From positions 1 through 64,000 of the forward strand of contig CAZJHD010000006.1 in assembly GCA_964545855.1 (NCBI GenBank): 64,000 nucleotides of DNA, in the 5' to 3' direction. This document shows, piece by piece, positions 36,467-44,944 of this stretch. The notes under the pieces were generated by a model. The model did no database searches. It had not been told where the DNA came from and saw nothing but the letters and a program-made list of their open reading frames with translations. Position 1 is the first letter of the stretch, and every line of letters starts with the position of its first letter. The translations under genes were made by a program, and so were the position numbers. This stretch comes from CAZJHD01 sp964545855. GTDB lineage: Bacteria > Planctomycetota > UBA1135 > JACQFD01.

Positions 36467-37485
36467 GGGCGCAGGCACCGGAAGAAGCGCCGGACGAAGT
36501 CGCGCTCGGACTCCGAGAGGCCTTCGCCGGCGAGTGCCTCCTCGGCGCCGCGCACGAGATCCTCCAGCGGCGGCGCGCGCCGCTCGAGCGGTGCCGGCCG
36601 CGGCTCGGCGGCGGCTCCGGGTGCGTCGCTCGGCGCGATCTCGAGCACCGTCGCGGCCCGGCGGCTGCGCGGTCCCTCGGAGGGATCGAGGGGCACGAGC
36701 TTCGGCGTCGCGACGAAGGGATCGATCGGCTGGGGCACGGGAGGAGGCGGCTCCGGGGCCTCTCCCGGAGACGGCGTCGGAGGCGGCGGCGCCGCCTGCT
36801 CCGAGCGGGCGCCGCCCGAGGGCGCCGGCGACTCGGGCTCGCGCTCGCCGGGCCCCGTCGGCGGGAGCGGTGGGCGGACTCCCGCCTGCGCGCCCTGGAC
36901 GCGGCCGCCGGCGCCCGCGCCCGGAGGCGGATCGGGCGACCGGCCCGATCCCGCGAACGGAGCGAGCGCGGGAAGCAGGTTCGGGAGAAGGGCTGCCAAG
37001 AGCACGACCGCCGCGAGCACGCCGACGAACTCGAAGGCCGGCGCGCGCACCGGGAAGAGCGTGGCCGGCCCTCCGCCCGGGAGCGCCCGTGCGGCGCGCC
37101 GAGCGCAGAGACGCGTGACGAGGCGTCCATCCTGGAGAGCGCCGTCGTCGCCGAGCTCCGCCGCCGTCGCGACGAGGGCGCCCGTCGCGAGCCGGGCGTC
37201 CACGACCTCGGCGATGGGCGACCGCGTGGCGCGCCACGCGACGGCGAGGCTCGCGAAGGCCGCGCCGAGGAGCGCGAGGCCGGCGAGCAGAGCGCGATCG
37301 GCGACGCCGTAGCGCGCGCCGCCCGCGTCGAAGGCGAGGAGCGCCGCGAGGAGCGTGACGAGCGCGATCCCTGCGATCCAGGGAAGTGGACGCAGGAACG
37401 CCTGCAGCATCCGGCGACGGCGCGCGCGATCGAGGAATCGCCCGAGCGTGTTCGCTTCGGGGCCGGGAGACGGATCGGCGTTCAC
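36463..37485 (-). CDS. Membrane protein with proline-rich linker, first gene of the BatA/DUF58 operon
   Basis: A 340-residue protein that I do not recognise securely. Three hydrophobic helices lie in the first 170 residues (WIAGIALVTLLAALLAF, ALLAGLALLGAAFASLAVAW and FVGVLAAVVLLAALL). A proline/glycine-rich linker of about 90 residues (PPPPTPSPGEAPEPPPP) and a short acidic-basic helical C-terminus (ESERDFVRRFFRCLRP) follow. The N-terminal part resembles DUF4175-type proteins that precede VWA genes. The GTG start at 37485 is preceded by TACCCT with 9 nt between, suggesting a leaderless mRNA. The stop overlaps the DUF58 gene (GTGA). Confidence 0.65.
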   Translation of the reverse strand: MNADPSPGPEANTLGRFLDRARRRRMLQAFLRPLPWIAGIALVTLLAALLAFDAGGARYGVADRALLAGLALLGAAFASLAVAWRATRSPIAEVVDARLATGALVATAAELGDDGALQDGRLVTRLCARRAARALPGGGPATLFPVRAPAFEFVGVLAAVVLLAALLPNLLPALAPFAGSGRSPDPPPGAGAGGRVQGAQAGVRPPLPPTGPGEREPESPAPSGGARSEQAAPPPPTPSPGEAPEPPPPVPQPIDPFVATPKLVPLDPSEGPRSRRAATVLEIAPSDAPGAAAEPRPAPLERRAPPLEDLVRGAEEALAGEGLSESERDFVRRFFRCLRP

Positions 37486-37494
37486 GACGGCGCG

Positions 37495-37500
37495 AGGGTA
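37495..37500 (-). promoter_or_regulatory. Candidate -10 element for the BatA/DUF58/guaBA operon
   Basis: TACCCT (TANNNT) on the minus strand, 9 nt before the GTG at 37485, with no Shine-Dalgarno sequence. The genes downstream, through guaB, guaA and the selenoprotein, are all on this strand with at most 31 nt between them. Confidence 0.45.
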
Positions 37501-37596
37501 CCGCGCGCGCGGGTGAATCCGGATCGCGCGGACCGTCCAGCCGAAGACGATTTCGGCGCACGGAGGAGTCGAGCGGCGAGGGATCCTCCGCGCGAC

Positions 37597-38148
37597 GTGA
37601 CCGAGAACCCCTTCCGCACGCTCTCCTCGTCCCGACCCTACGTCGACGCGCGGATCGCCGTTCGCCGCGACGAATTCGAGGTGGAGGGCGGCTACCGCGG
37701 CGTGCACCTCGTCCTCGAGATCCCGGAGGCGGTCTGCGTCGTGCCCGTGCTGCCGGACGGCCGTCTCCTCCTCATTCGGCAATGGCGGTACACGGTCGAG
37801 GCTCCGCTCTGGGAGGTTCCCGCCGGGAGGATCCACGAGGGCGAGACGGCGGAGCTGGCGGCGCGACGCGAGCTCCGCGAGGAGACGGGTCACGAGGCGC
37901 GCGTGCTGCAGCCGCTCGGCCGCTTCTTCCCGATGCCGGGGATCTCGAGCCACGTGGGGAACCTCTTCGCGGCGATCGACTGCGAGCCCCGCGGCGCACT
38001 CGAGCTCGAACCGACGGAGCGGATCGAGGTGCACACCTTCGCGCGCGATGCCGTGGCGGATCTCTTCGCGCGTTTCGCGATCGTCGAGGGATTCACGGTG
38101 GCGGCCCTCGGCCGCTACCTCCTGACGAGTCAGCGTTCCAGCCGGTAG
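37597..38148 (+). CDS. Nudix hydrolase, ADP-ribose pyrophosphatase type
   Basis: A 183-residue Nudix enzyme. The Nudix box GRIHEGETAELAARRELREETGHE follows the G-x5-E-x7-RE-x2-EE-x-G pattern (positions about 80-103), and the segments before it (LLLIRQWRY, EVPAGRIH) and after it (FFPMPGISS) are those of ADP-ribose/nucleotide-sugar pyrophosphatases. The GTG start at 37597 (VTENPFRTLSSSRPYVD) matches the usual N-terminus; an in-frame GTG at 37513 would add 28 disordered residues. Its 3' end overlaps the convergent membrane glycosyltransferase gene by 19 nt. Confidence 0.87.
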   Translation: MTENPFRTLSSSRPYVDARIAVRRDEFEVEGGYRGVHLVLEIPEAVCVVPVLPDGRLLLIRQWRYTVEAPLWEVPAGRIHEGETAELAARRELREETGHEARVLQPLGRFFPMPGISSHVGNLFAAIDCEPRGALELEPTERIEVHTFARDAVADLFARFAIVEGFTVAALGRYLLTSQRSSR

Positions 38149-39914
38149 AGGCGGATCCAGGGACCCGGCCGGTCGACGGTCCAGAGCGCGAGCGCGCCGA
38201 GCCGCGGCTCGAAGGGAAGCAGCGCCTCGGGAGGCGGCGCCGCCGAGACGTCGCCCGTCCAGGGACGCACCTCCGCCACCAGCTCGCCGCGCGCGTCGAG
38301 GATCTTCGTCAGCGGGTCGGCGCGACGCGCGGAGGGGAATCGGTCGACGCGGACCACCCAGCGCACGCCCGCCCGCGCGAAGAGTGACGGCAGGTCGTCC
38401 GCTCCCGGGTAGAGCGCGCGCGCCCGATCCGTGAGCGACGTGTAGCCGCCGGCCGTGGGCTCGACGGCGAGCGCCTCGAGGGCGAGGGCGTCGTAGCCGC
38501 CGGGCTCCCGCTGCCCGAGCGCGAGCTGCTCGCGCCGCGTCATTCCCTCGGGGTAGGCCGCGGCGAGCCGCTCGAGGGACGCGATGCTCGCCGGCAGCGC
38601 CGGCCCGTAGGACTCGATCGCGACGACGTCGCCGGCGGGAACGTGCTCCGCGATCGTGCGGATCGCGATGCCGCGCGCGTCCTCGCGCAGGAGCAGGTGA
38701 TCGAGACGCGCCGCGAGGGCGGCGGGGACGGCGAGCATCGCGAGGGCCGCCGCGAGACCGAAGCGGCCGCGGCCCGCGAGCGCACCGAGGGCGACGCCGG
38801 CGAGGGGCAGCACGACGGGCCACGCGACGAGGAAGTAGCGCGCGTGGGTGCCGGTGTAGAGCGTGAAGTAGACGAAGATCGGGACCGCGAGCGCGAGGGC
38901 GACGAGGAGCCGCCGATCGCGGCGCCGCGCGAGAGCGAGGGCTCCGGCGACCGCGAGGAACGGGACGACGGTCTCGAGGGAGAGGAGCCCGAGGAGCGCT
39001 TCCGCCGTGTGCGCCGCGTCGAATCGGAACACGAGCGATTGCCCTCCGACGGAGACGTCGCCCGCGGCCGTGAGGTCGGACTGCACGCCGCCGCCGGGGC
39101 CGTAGCGCAGCAGCGAGGGATTCCCCGCGAGGAAGCCGGCCGCGAAGAGCACGGCCGCGAGCGCGAGGTCGGCGAGCCTTCGGAGGAGCGGCGCGAGTGC
39201 GAGCAGGAGCGCGTGTCGGAGCCACGCGGCCGCGACGGGAATCGCGAGGGCGGCCATCCCCGTCTGGTGGAATCCGCCCGCCGCGCCGGCGGCGAGCGCC
39301 GAGAGCGCGAGCGCGCGGCGGGACGCCGGGTCGCGGAAGCTCGCGAGCGCGGCGCCGAAGGAGACGGCGCCGCAGGCGAGCACCCAGGACAGCGGGCGCT
39401 CGTGGGTCGCGATCAGGAGCGGCATCGGCGAGAGGGCCGCCAGCACGCCGGCCCAGGCGCCGCACCGTCGGCCCGCGAGCGCCCCCGCCGCGAACGCCAC
39501 GGCGGCCGCGGCGAGGGCGCCGCCGAGGGCCGCCACGAAGCGCGCCAGGTAGTGGAACCGCTCCAGGTGCCGCGACGCGTCCTGCTGGTACTCCGCCACC
39601 GACGCCGCGCGCCCGGTCACGCGCGCGAGCGCGAAGTCGCCCACGAAGAGCGGAAGGCAGAGGTACGGGAAGAGATTCGGGTAGGAGGAGAACTCGTTCG
39701 CGCGCGGCACGAGGTTGCGCGTCTGCGCCATCGAGAGGGCGTTGCGCACTCCGTGGGAGTCGGGCACGTAGAGCCCCGGGAGACCGTGTCCCGCCGGCAG
39801 CGCGCGCAGCGCGAGGGCGAGGACGAAGACGGTGAGGAGCGTCCGTCGCGACGTGCCCATCGCGGGATCGGCGCCGCCTCGCGGGAGCGCCTGCGTCGCC
39901 GGATCCCGTGCCAT
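38130..39914 (-). CDS. Membrane glycosyltransferase of the GT39/ArnT-like type
   Basis: A polytopic protein of 594 residues with about ten hydrophobic helices in the first 430 and a soluble C-terminal domain. Its N-terminal layout, a first helix (LLTVFVLALALRALPAG) followed by a periplasmic loop with a D (YVPDSHGVRNAL), matches polyprenyl-phosphate-dependent mannosyl/arabinosyl transferases of the GT-C fold. H-E-R-P and G-G-F-H-Q-T loops are present. It probably transfers a lipid-linked sugar to a surface acceptor. It starts 21 nt after the DUF4340 gene, so it is likely the last gene of the Gld-type cluster. The sugar is unknown. Confidence 0.7.
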   Translation of the reverse strand: MARDPATQALPRGGADPAMGTSRRTLLTVFVLALALRALPAGHGLPGLYVPDSHGVRNALSMAQTRNLVPRANEFSSYPNLFPYLCLPLFVGDFALARVTGRAASVAEYQQDASRHLERFHYLARFVAALGGALAAAAVAFAAGALAGRRCGAWAGVLAALSPMPLLIATHERPLSWVLACGAVSFGAALASFRDPASRRALALSALAAGAAGGFHQTGMAALAIPVAAAWLRHALLLALAPLLRRLADLALAAVLFAAGFLAGNPSLLRYGPGGGVQSDLTAAGDVSVGGQSLVFRFDAAHTAEALLGLLSLETVVPFLAVAGALALARRRDRRLLVALALAVPIFVYFTLYTGTHARYFLVAWPVVLPLAGVALGALAGRGRFGLAAALAMLAVPAALAARLDHLLLREDARGIAIRTIAEHVPAGDVVAIESYGPALPASIASLERLAAAYPEGMTRREQLALGQREPGGYDALALEALAVEPTAGGYTSLTDRARALYPGADDLPSLFARAGVRWVVRVDRFPSARRADPLTKILDARGELVAEVRPWTGDVSAAPPPEALLPFEPRLGALALWTVDRPGPWIRLYRLER

Positions 39915-39935
39915 CGGTGCGCTCGACGCCCCTGG

Positions 39936-41084
39936 CTACTTCGGAGGCTTCGGTGCGTCGGCCGGCGCGGACGCCGGTGGCGCGTCGACGGTGGGCGCCA
40001 CACCGGGATCGATCGTCGGCGCGACGGCGGGATCCACCGGCGGCGCAACGTCTCCGGGAGGCGCGGGCGCCGTCTCCGGCGGCGACGGCGGCTTCAGGAC
40101 CTGCTCCCGCGTCGCGCGGAGCGCCGCGAGCGAGGACTCGAAGACCCTCAGCACGAATCCCCGCGCCGATGCCGCGAGGGCGAAGGACTGCTCGTCGGTC
40201 TCCTTCGCGCCGACGACGAGTTCCTCCGTCGCTCCCGTCGCCAACGTGACGAAGGCCTGGAGACGCGGACGCTCGAAGCCCCACTTCGCGGCCTGGGCGG
40301 GCTCGTACTTCCCGACGACCTCGTGCAGGAAGACGGACGCGAGGGAGCGGGCGAGCGTCTCGCAGGACTCGCGGTTCGCCGGGAGGCGCACGTCGCTCGA
40401 CGCCTCGAGGGTCCATTCCCCCTTCGTGTCGCGCGTGAGCGCGATCGGCTCCGGCACTTCGGTGCCCGTGAGCAGGAGCGTCTGCACGGCGGAGACGTCG
40501 AACCGGAAGAGGTTCCGTGGGATCCAGTCGGAGGCGCGCACGGGCTCGAGGAAGTTGAAGTCGCTCACCCGATAGACCTCCGGCGAGCGCGTCGGTCGCA
40601 CGTAGCCGTCGAAGGAGGAGATCCGGCCTCCCGCGGCCTGGATCTGGTCGGGGTCGATCTGGAGGCGGCCCTGCAGCAGGTCGGCGAGCACTTGGCCGTT
40701 GCGGTCGGAGACCTGCACCCGGACGGCGTCGGACTCCTGCACGCGATAGCGGGCGTGCTGCGCGGGATCGGAGGTGACGGGATCCACGCGCGTCATGTCC
40801 TGGATGCGCGCGAGCAGCCTCGCGACGGAGTCTTCGTTGGCGCGGTAGCCGCCGAGGCTCTGCACGACCCAGCCCTGCGGGCCGCGCTCGAGGATCACCT
40901 CGTCGGCGCCCTTGCGGATCTCCACGCGCCCCGCCTGGCTCGGGACGAAGCCCGGGAAGACCGGCTTGCCGCGCCGCTCGATCGACTCCTCGAAGCGATC
41001 GAGCGACCAGGGCTCCTCGAGGACGACGAGCGTCCCCGTGAGGAGGGCGAGGCACAGGGCGAGGAGTCGTTGGGCGCGGGTCAT
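39936..41084 (-). CDS. DUF4340 protein of the Gld-type ABC cluster
   Basis: A 382-residue protein with one N-terminal signal/anchor helix (LLALCLALLTGTLVVLE). A beta-rich body of DUF4340 type follows (IRKGADEVILERGPQGWVVQ, then repeated L-Q-x-x-x-D and P-E-V-Y-R-V-S modules). The last 60 residues are a proline/alanine-rich low-complexity tail. DUF4340 proteins regularly follow GldG-like genes, as here (42-nt gap), and are thought to act on the periplasmic side of that transporter. No catalytic residues can be identified. Confidence 0.82.
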   Translation of the reverse strand: MTRAQRLLALCLALLTGTLVVLEEPWSLDRFEESIERRGKPVFPGFVPSQAGRVEIRKGADEVILERGPQGWVVQSLGGYRANEDSVARLLARIQDMTRVDPVTSDPAQHARYRVQESDAVRVQVSDRNGQVLADLLQGRLQIDPDQIQAAGGRISSFDGYVRPTRSPEVYRVSDFNFLEPVRASDWIPRNLFRFDVSAVQTLLLTGTEVPEPIALTRDTKGEWTLEASSDVRLPANRESCETLARSLASVFLHEVVGKYEPAQAAKWGFERPRLQAFVTLATGATEELVVGAKETDEQSFALAASARGFVLRVFESSLAALRATREQVLKPPSPPETAPAPPGDVAPPVDPAVAPTIDPGVAPTVDAPPASAPADAPKPPK

Positions 41085-41126
41085 GGGGAGGATTCGGTGG
41101 CGGTGCGTCGGGCCGACACGAGGAGA

Positions 41127-42977
41127 TCAGGCGGCGGCGCGGGCCGCCACCGCGGCGGCCCGCCGCCTCTCGGCACCACGGGCGAGGAGACGAAGGAGCG
41201 CCAGCGCGAGGAGGAGCACGCCGGGTCCGCAGACGGCCGCGATCTTGATGCGCCGGCGGACGGAATCGGCGGCGTCGCGGGCCTCGAGCCGGATGCGCTC
41301 CCGATCCTGCAGCAGCTTCGGGAGATCCTCCATCGCGACGGACAGGCTCCCGTCGCTGACGTCGAGGCCGAGGTCCTTCATCGCCTCCGTCTCGAGGTCG
41401 CGGATCCGGCGCGCCTGGCCGCGGGAACGGATGGAGATCAGATCCTGGTCGAGGGCGAGCCAATCGACGGCGTTCCCGAGGAAGATCCCCGCCGCGGGCG
41501 ACCGGCGCAGGGAGTCGTTGCCGGCGACGTCGCTGTCGGCGACGACGACGATCCGCGTCTCGCGGCTCTCGGCGAGGGTGCCGCGGGCTGCATCGTCGAG
41601 CTTCGGCGCATCGGCGTTGGGCGGGAGATCGGCGGCGATGGGAGGCACGGGCGCACCCGCGAAGGCCGACGCGAACTTGCCGACGAGGGCGACGGCGATG
41701 CGCTGGCGCGCCGGAGTGCGCGACACGAGCTTCGTCACGATGCGTCGGTCGAGCTCCTCGTCCGGCGAGACGTCCTCCACGGCGCGGGTGAGGTAGGACG
41801 CCTCGGAGCTCTGCAGGAGGTTCTCCACCTCGACGGTGGCGGGCCGGTCGGGGAGGACCTCGATGGCGCCCGCCCAGAAGAGCTCGAGGGACTCGAGATA
41901 CTTCGTGATCGGGTGGTTCGCCGAGAACGCGCCCGTGGCCCGGCTCAGGACCGCGAAGTACGGATAGCCGACGACCACCTGCTGCGTGCCGCGGGGCCCG
42001 CGGCGCGGGACCTGGATCTGCAGGTGGGATCCGTCCACCACGAGGGCGTCGGGCACGATGCGGACGCCCCACTTCTGGAGCAGCGGATCGAGGCCCGTCT
42101 CGATGGGCTCGTGCTGCGACGGGTCGCGGTAGCGGTGGCGTTCGGCGAGCACGAGGAGCCTGCCGCCGCGCATCACGAACTGATCGATCTCGAAGCGCTC
42201 GCGCTCGTCGAGCTTCTCGGGGCGCGGCAGCACGAGGACGGCGACGTCCTCGGGGATCGCCTCGCCGTACTTCGTGAGGGCGAGGTCGCGCACCTTGTAG
42301 CGGTCCTTCAGCCGGTCGCGCAGGAGCTGGAAGTCGCGCCCCTCGGGGGCCGGCATCTCGAAGCCCGGGATCGACGGCGGCTCGGGCGGTTCGCGGGAGA
42401 GGAAGGCCACCACGGGCGGCCGCTCGTCGGAGACCGCCTTCAGGGCGCGCGCGATCTCGTACTCGGCGTTGCGCGTGTCGAGGAACGGGATCACCTTCGT
42501 CGGGCGATCGGCGCACCGGATCTCGAGGCCGAAGTAGATCGGCACCTGCTCGCGGCGATCGCCGCGCCACACCTGGCCCTGCACGGGAGCGATGCCGAGC
42601 TTCTGGGCCTCGAGCGCCACCTCGGCGCGGGAGGGATCGAGGTAGTCGACGACGACGCGGCCCCGCGACACGCGCTCCAGCTGCTGGAGGATGTCGAGGG
42701 CCGGCTCCAGGATCGGCACCGCCTCCGGAGGGAGGTCCTTCGAAACGAAGGCGCGCACGCGGGCGCGGTCCGGCAGCGACGAGACGGTGCGCAGCGTGCC
42801 CGGGGCGAGGGTGTTCTCCTTCGCCTCCGTCAGATCGAAACGCATCGCGCCGTGGCGCGACACGATCACGTTCGCGACGACCACGTTCCCGAGGAGGAGG
42901 AGGACCGTGAGGAGGGCGCCGGCCGTCGCGCGCCCCGCGCCGACGGACCGCGCCGCGGATGCCGCGGCCGCGCTCAT
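41127..42977 (-). CDS. GldG-like auxiliary protein of an ABC transporter
   Basis: A 616-residue membrane-anchored protein. One helix near the N-terminus (GALLTVLLLLGNVVVANVI) precedes the family segment RFDLTEAKENTLAPGTLRTV, typical of GldG/ABC_transp_aux. A large extracytoplasmic alpha/beta domain contains D-Y-L-D-P and V-L-V-L-P-R-P, and a C-terminal helix (IAAVCGPGVLLLALALLRLL) ends in a basic tail. The start overlaps the permease stop by 4 nt (ATGA, 42974-42977). In Bacteroidetes GldA/F/G acts in gliding. In organisms like this one the transported substrate is unknown. Confidence 0.87.
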   Translation of the reverse strand: MSAAAASAARSVGAGRATAGALLTVLLLLGNVVVANVIVSRHGAMRFDLTEAKENTLAPGTLRTVSSLPDRARVRAFVSKDLPPEAVPILEPALDILQQLERVSRGRVVVDYLDPSRAEVALEAQKLGIAPVQGQVWRGDRREQVPIYFGLEIRCADRPTKVIPFLDTRNAEYEIARALKAVSDERPPVVAFLSREPPEPPSIPGFEMPAPEGRDFQLLRDRLKDRYKVRDLALTKYGEAIPEDVAVLVLPRPEKLDERERFEIDQFVMRGGRLLVLAERHRYRDPSQHEPIETGLDPLLQKWGVRIVPDALVVDGSHLQIQVPRRGPRGTQQVVVGYPYFAVLSRATGAFSANHPITKYLESLELFWAGAIEVLPDRPATVEVENLLQSSEASYLTRAVEDVSPDEELDRRIVTKLVSRTPARQRIAVALVGKFASAFAGAPVPPIAADLPPNADAPKLDDAARGTLAESRETRIVVVADSDVAGNDSLRRSPAAGIFLGNAVDWLALDQDLISIRSRGQARRIRDLETEAMKDLGLDVSDGSLSVAMEDLPKLLQDRERIRLEARDAADSVRRRIKIAAVCGPGVLLLALALLRLLARGAERRRAAAVAARAAA

Positions 42978-43708
42978 CGCCACCTCCGCGCGTCCAGCAC
43001 GACGCCGTTCAGGGAGAGGAAGACGGCGATGACGGAGAGGTAGTAGGCGACGTCGCGGCCATCGAGCAGGCCGCGCGCGAAGGCGGTGAAGTGCGTGCCG
43101 AGCGCCATGGCGTCGGCCGCCGGGCGCAGCCACTCGGGGAGCGCCGCGAGGGTCTGCGGGTGGCCGATCGCCCAGAGCGAGAAGAGCACGACGCCCGTGA
43201 GCACCGCCGCGACGATCTGGTGCTGCGTGACGGAGCTCAGGAAGAGGCCGATCGCGAGGTAGGCGCCGCCCATGAGGAGCGCCGCGACGTAGCCGCCCGC
43301 CACCGGTCCGAGGTCGAGGCCGCCGCTCGGAGAGTGGGCGAGCCAGGCCACGAAGATCGGAATGGGGAGCGTGAGCAGCAGCGCGACGGCGAGGAGACCC
43401 CACGCCGCCAGGAACTTGCCGAGCACCGCGTCGCGAACGCGCACGGGGAAGGTGAGGAGCAGCTCGTCCGTGCCCGTGCGCCGCTCCTCGGCCCAGAGAC
43501 GCATCGTGGCGAGCGGCGCGAGGAGCAGGAACCAGGTGGGGAGCTCCTTGAAGAGCGGCTCCAGGTCCGCGATCTCCCGAGCGAAGAAGCTCCCGAAGAA
43601 GAAGAAGCCGACGAAGCCGGCGAAGGTGGAGAGGAAGACGTAGGCGATCGGCGAGTCCCAATAGGCGCGGAACTCGCGTCCGGCGACGACGAGCATCGGC
43701 GGAGTCAC
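42974..43708 (-). CDS. ABC-2 type permease (GldF-like)
   Basis: A 244-residue integral membrane subunit with six hydrophobic helices, beginning VVAGREFRAYWDSPIAYVFLS. This matches the typical opening of ABC-2/GldF permeases, with the EERRTGTDELLLTFPV loop after the second helix. The GTG start at 43708 overlaps the ATPase stop (GTGA, 43705-43708), and the stop overlaps the GldG-like gene. It should form the membrane channel of the transporter with the ATPase next door. Confidence 0.92.
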   Translation of the reverse strand: MTPPMLVVAGREFRAYWDSPIAYVFLSTFAGFVGFFFFGSFFAREIADLEPLFKELPTWFLLLAPLATMRLWAEERRTGTDELLLTFPVRVRDAVLGKFLAAWGLLAVALLLTLPIPIFVAWLAHSPSGGLDLGPVAGGYVAALLMGGAYLAIGLFLSSVTQHQIVAAVLTGVVLFSLWAIGHPQTLAALPEWLRPAADAMALGTHFTAFARGLLDGRDVAYYLSVIAVFLSLNGVVLDARRWR

Positions 43709-44655
43709 GACGCGCCCCCCGGAGCCGTGGGCGCATCGCCCGTGGTGAAGCGCCGGAAGCACTCCTCGAGCGTCTCCTCCTGGCGCACGAGCTGCGTGAG
43801 CGTTCCGCCGCGCTGGGCGAGGGCGGCGCCCATGCGCTCGCAGGTCTCGTCGCCGCCCGGCCCGAGGCATTCGAAGCGCACGCGGCCCTCGACGGCCGCC
43901 TTGGAGCGGATCGTGACGCCGGGCACCGAGAGGAGCGCCGCTTCCGCCTGCTCGAGGGAAAGGCTCGCGCACGCGACCCGGATGGCGCCCTCCTTGCGCA
44001 GGAGCTCCGAGAGCGATCCGTCGGCGACCTTGCGGCCACGCGCGACGATGATCGCGCGCGTGCAGACGGCGGGCACCTCCTGGAGGATGTGCGTCGAGAG
44101 GATGACGGTCTTCTCCTTGCCGAGGCGTACCAGGAGGTCGCGGATCTCCACGACCTGGTTCGGATCGAGACCCGCCGTCGGCTCGTCGAGGACCAGGAGA
44201 TCCGGGTCGTGGAGGAGCGCCTGGGCGAGCCCGACGCGCTGGCGATATCCCTTCGAGAGCTCGGAGATGGTCTTCCCGAGCACGCCCCGGAGACCGCAGG
44301 CCTGCGAGGCGCGGTCGATGGCGCCGCGGCGCCGAGGGCGATCGAGGCCGCGCATGCGTCCCGCGAAGTCGAGGAACCGCGCGACGGACATGTCGAGGTA
44401 GAGCGGATTCGACTCCGGCAGGTAGCCGATCCGGCGGCGCACGCCGACGGGGTCGGAGGCGACGTCGATGCCCGCCACCTCGGCGAGCCCGTCGTGCGCC
44501 GCGAGGTACCCCGTGAGGATGCGCATCGTCGTCGACTTCCCGGCGCCGTTCGGACCGAGGAAGCCGACGATCTCTCCGCGGTCGACGGAGAACCCGAGGC
44601 CGTCGACGGCCAGCGTGGGTCCGTAGCGCCGCGTGAGTCGCTCGACTCGGATCAT
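43705..44655 (-). CDS. ABC transporter ATPase (GldA-like)
   Basis: This 316-residue nucleotide-binding subunit has Walker A GPNGAGKST (residue 34), Q-loop GYLPESNPLY, signature SKGYRQR, Walker B LLVLDEPTAGLDPNQ, and the switch histidine in STHILQEV. A C-terminal 80-residue extension is typical of ABC-2 drug/Gld exporters. It is the first gene of the cluster. TAGCTT lies 8 nt before the ATG and there is no Shine-Dalgarno sequence, so the mRNA may be leaderless. Confidence 0.95.
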   Translation of the reverse strand: MIRVERLTRRYGPTLAVDGLGFSVDRGEIVGFLGPNGAGKSTTMRILTGYLAAHDGLAEVAGIDVASDPVGVRRRIGYLPESNPLYLDMSVARFLDFAGRMRGLDRPRRRGAIDRASQACGLRGVLGKTISELSKGYRQRVGLAQALLHDPDLLVLDEPTAGLDPNQVVEIRDLLVRLGKEKTVILSTHILQEVPAVCTRAIIVARGRKVADGSLSELLRKEGAIRVACASLSLEQAEAALLSVPGVTIRSKAAVEGRVRFECLGPGGDETCERMGAALAQRGGTLTQLVRQEETLEECFRRFTTGDAPTAPGGAS

Positions 44656-44663
44656 GGGCGAGG

Positions 44664-44669
44664 AAGCTA
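44664..44669 (-). promoter_or_regulatory. Candidate -10 element for a leaderless transcript (GldA-like operon)
   Basis: TAGCTT (TANNNT) on the minus strand with 8 nt to the ATG at 44655. Confidence 0.5.
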
Positions 44670-44784
44670 CCGACGGAGGACGCGGAGAAAAGGGAGGAGA
44701 GGTCGTGAAGAAATCGCCGCCGCTGGCCCGAGGCCGAGCGAGAGCGAGCGAGGCAAGGTGAGGCGAGGCGATGCGCGACGACGA

Positions 44785-44805
44785 CGCAACTCACGGAGAG
44801 TTGCG
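44785..44805. terminator. Perfect hairpin downstream of rho
   Basis: CGCAACT and AGTTGCG form a perfect 7-bp stem around a 7-nt loop, about 140 nt past the rho stop in the 289-nt gap before the GldA-like gene. No T-run follows on either strand. I see no gene in the rest of this gap. Confidence 0.4.
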
Positions 44806-44944
44806 GAGGAGGAGCAACGAATCCGCAGCCGCTCGCAGCCGGCGGTCGCCCGGCGCCGATCTCTTCACGACCTCGGAGAGGCACCGCGTGCCGATCGTCC
44901 CCCGTGGGTCCGACGCGCCGGGCGCAAGTCGCGCGCGCCGCGGA

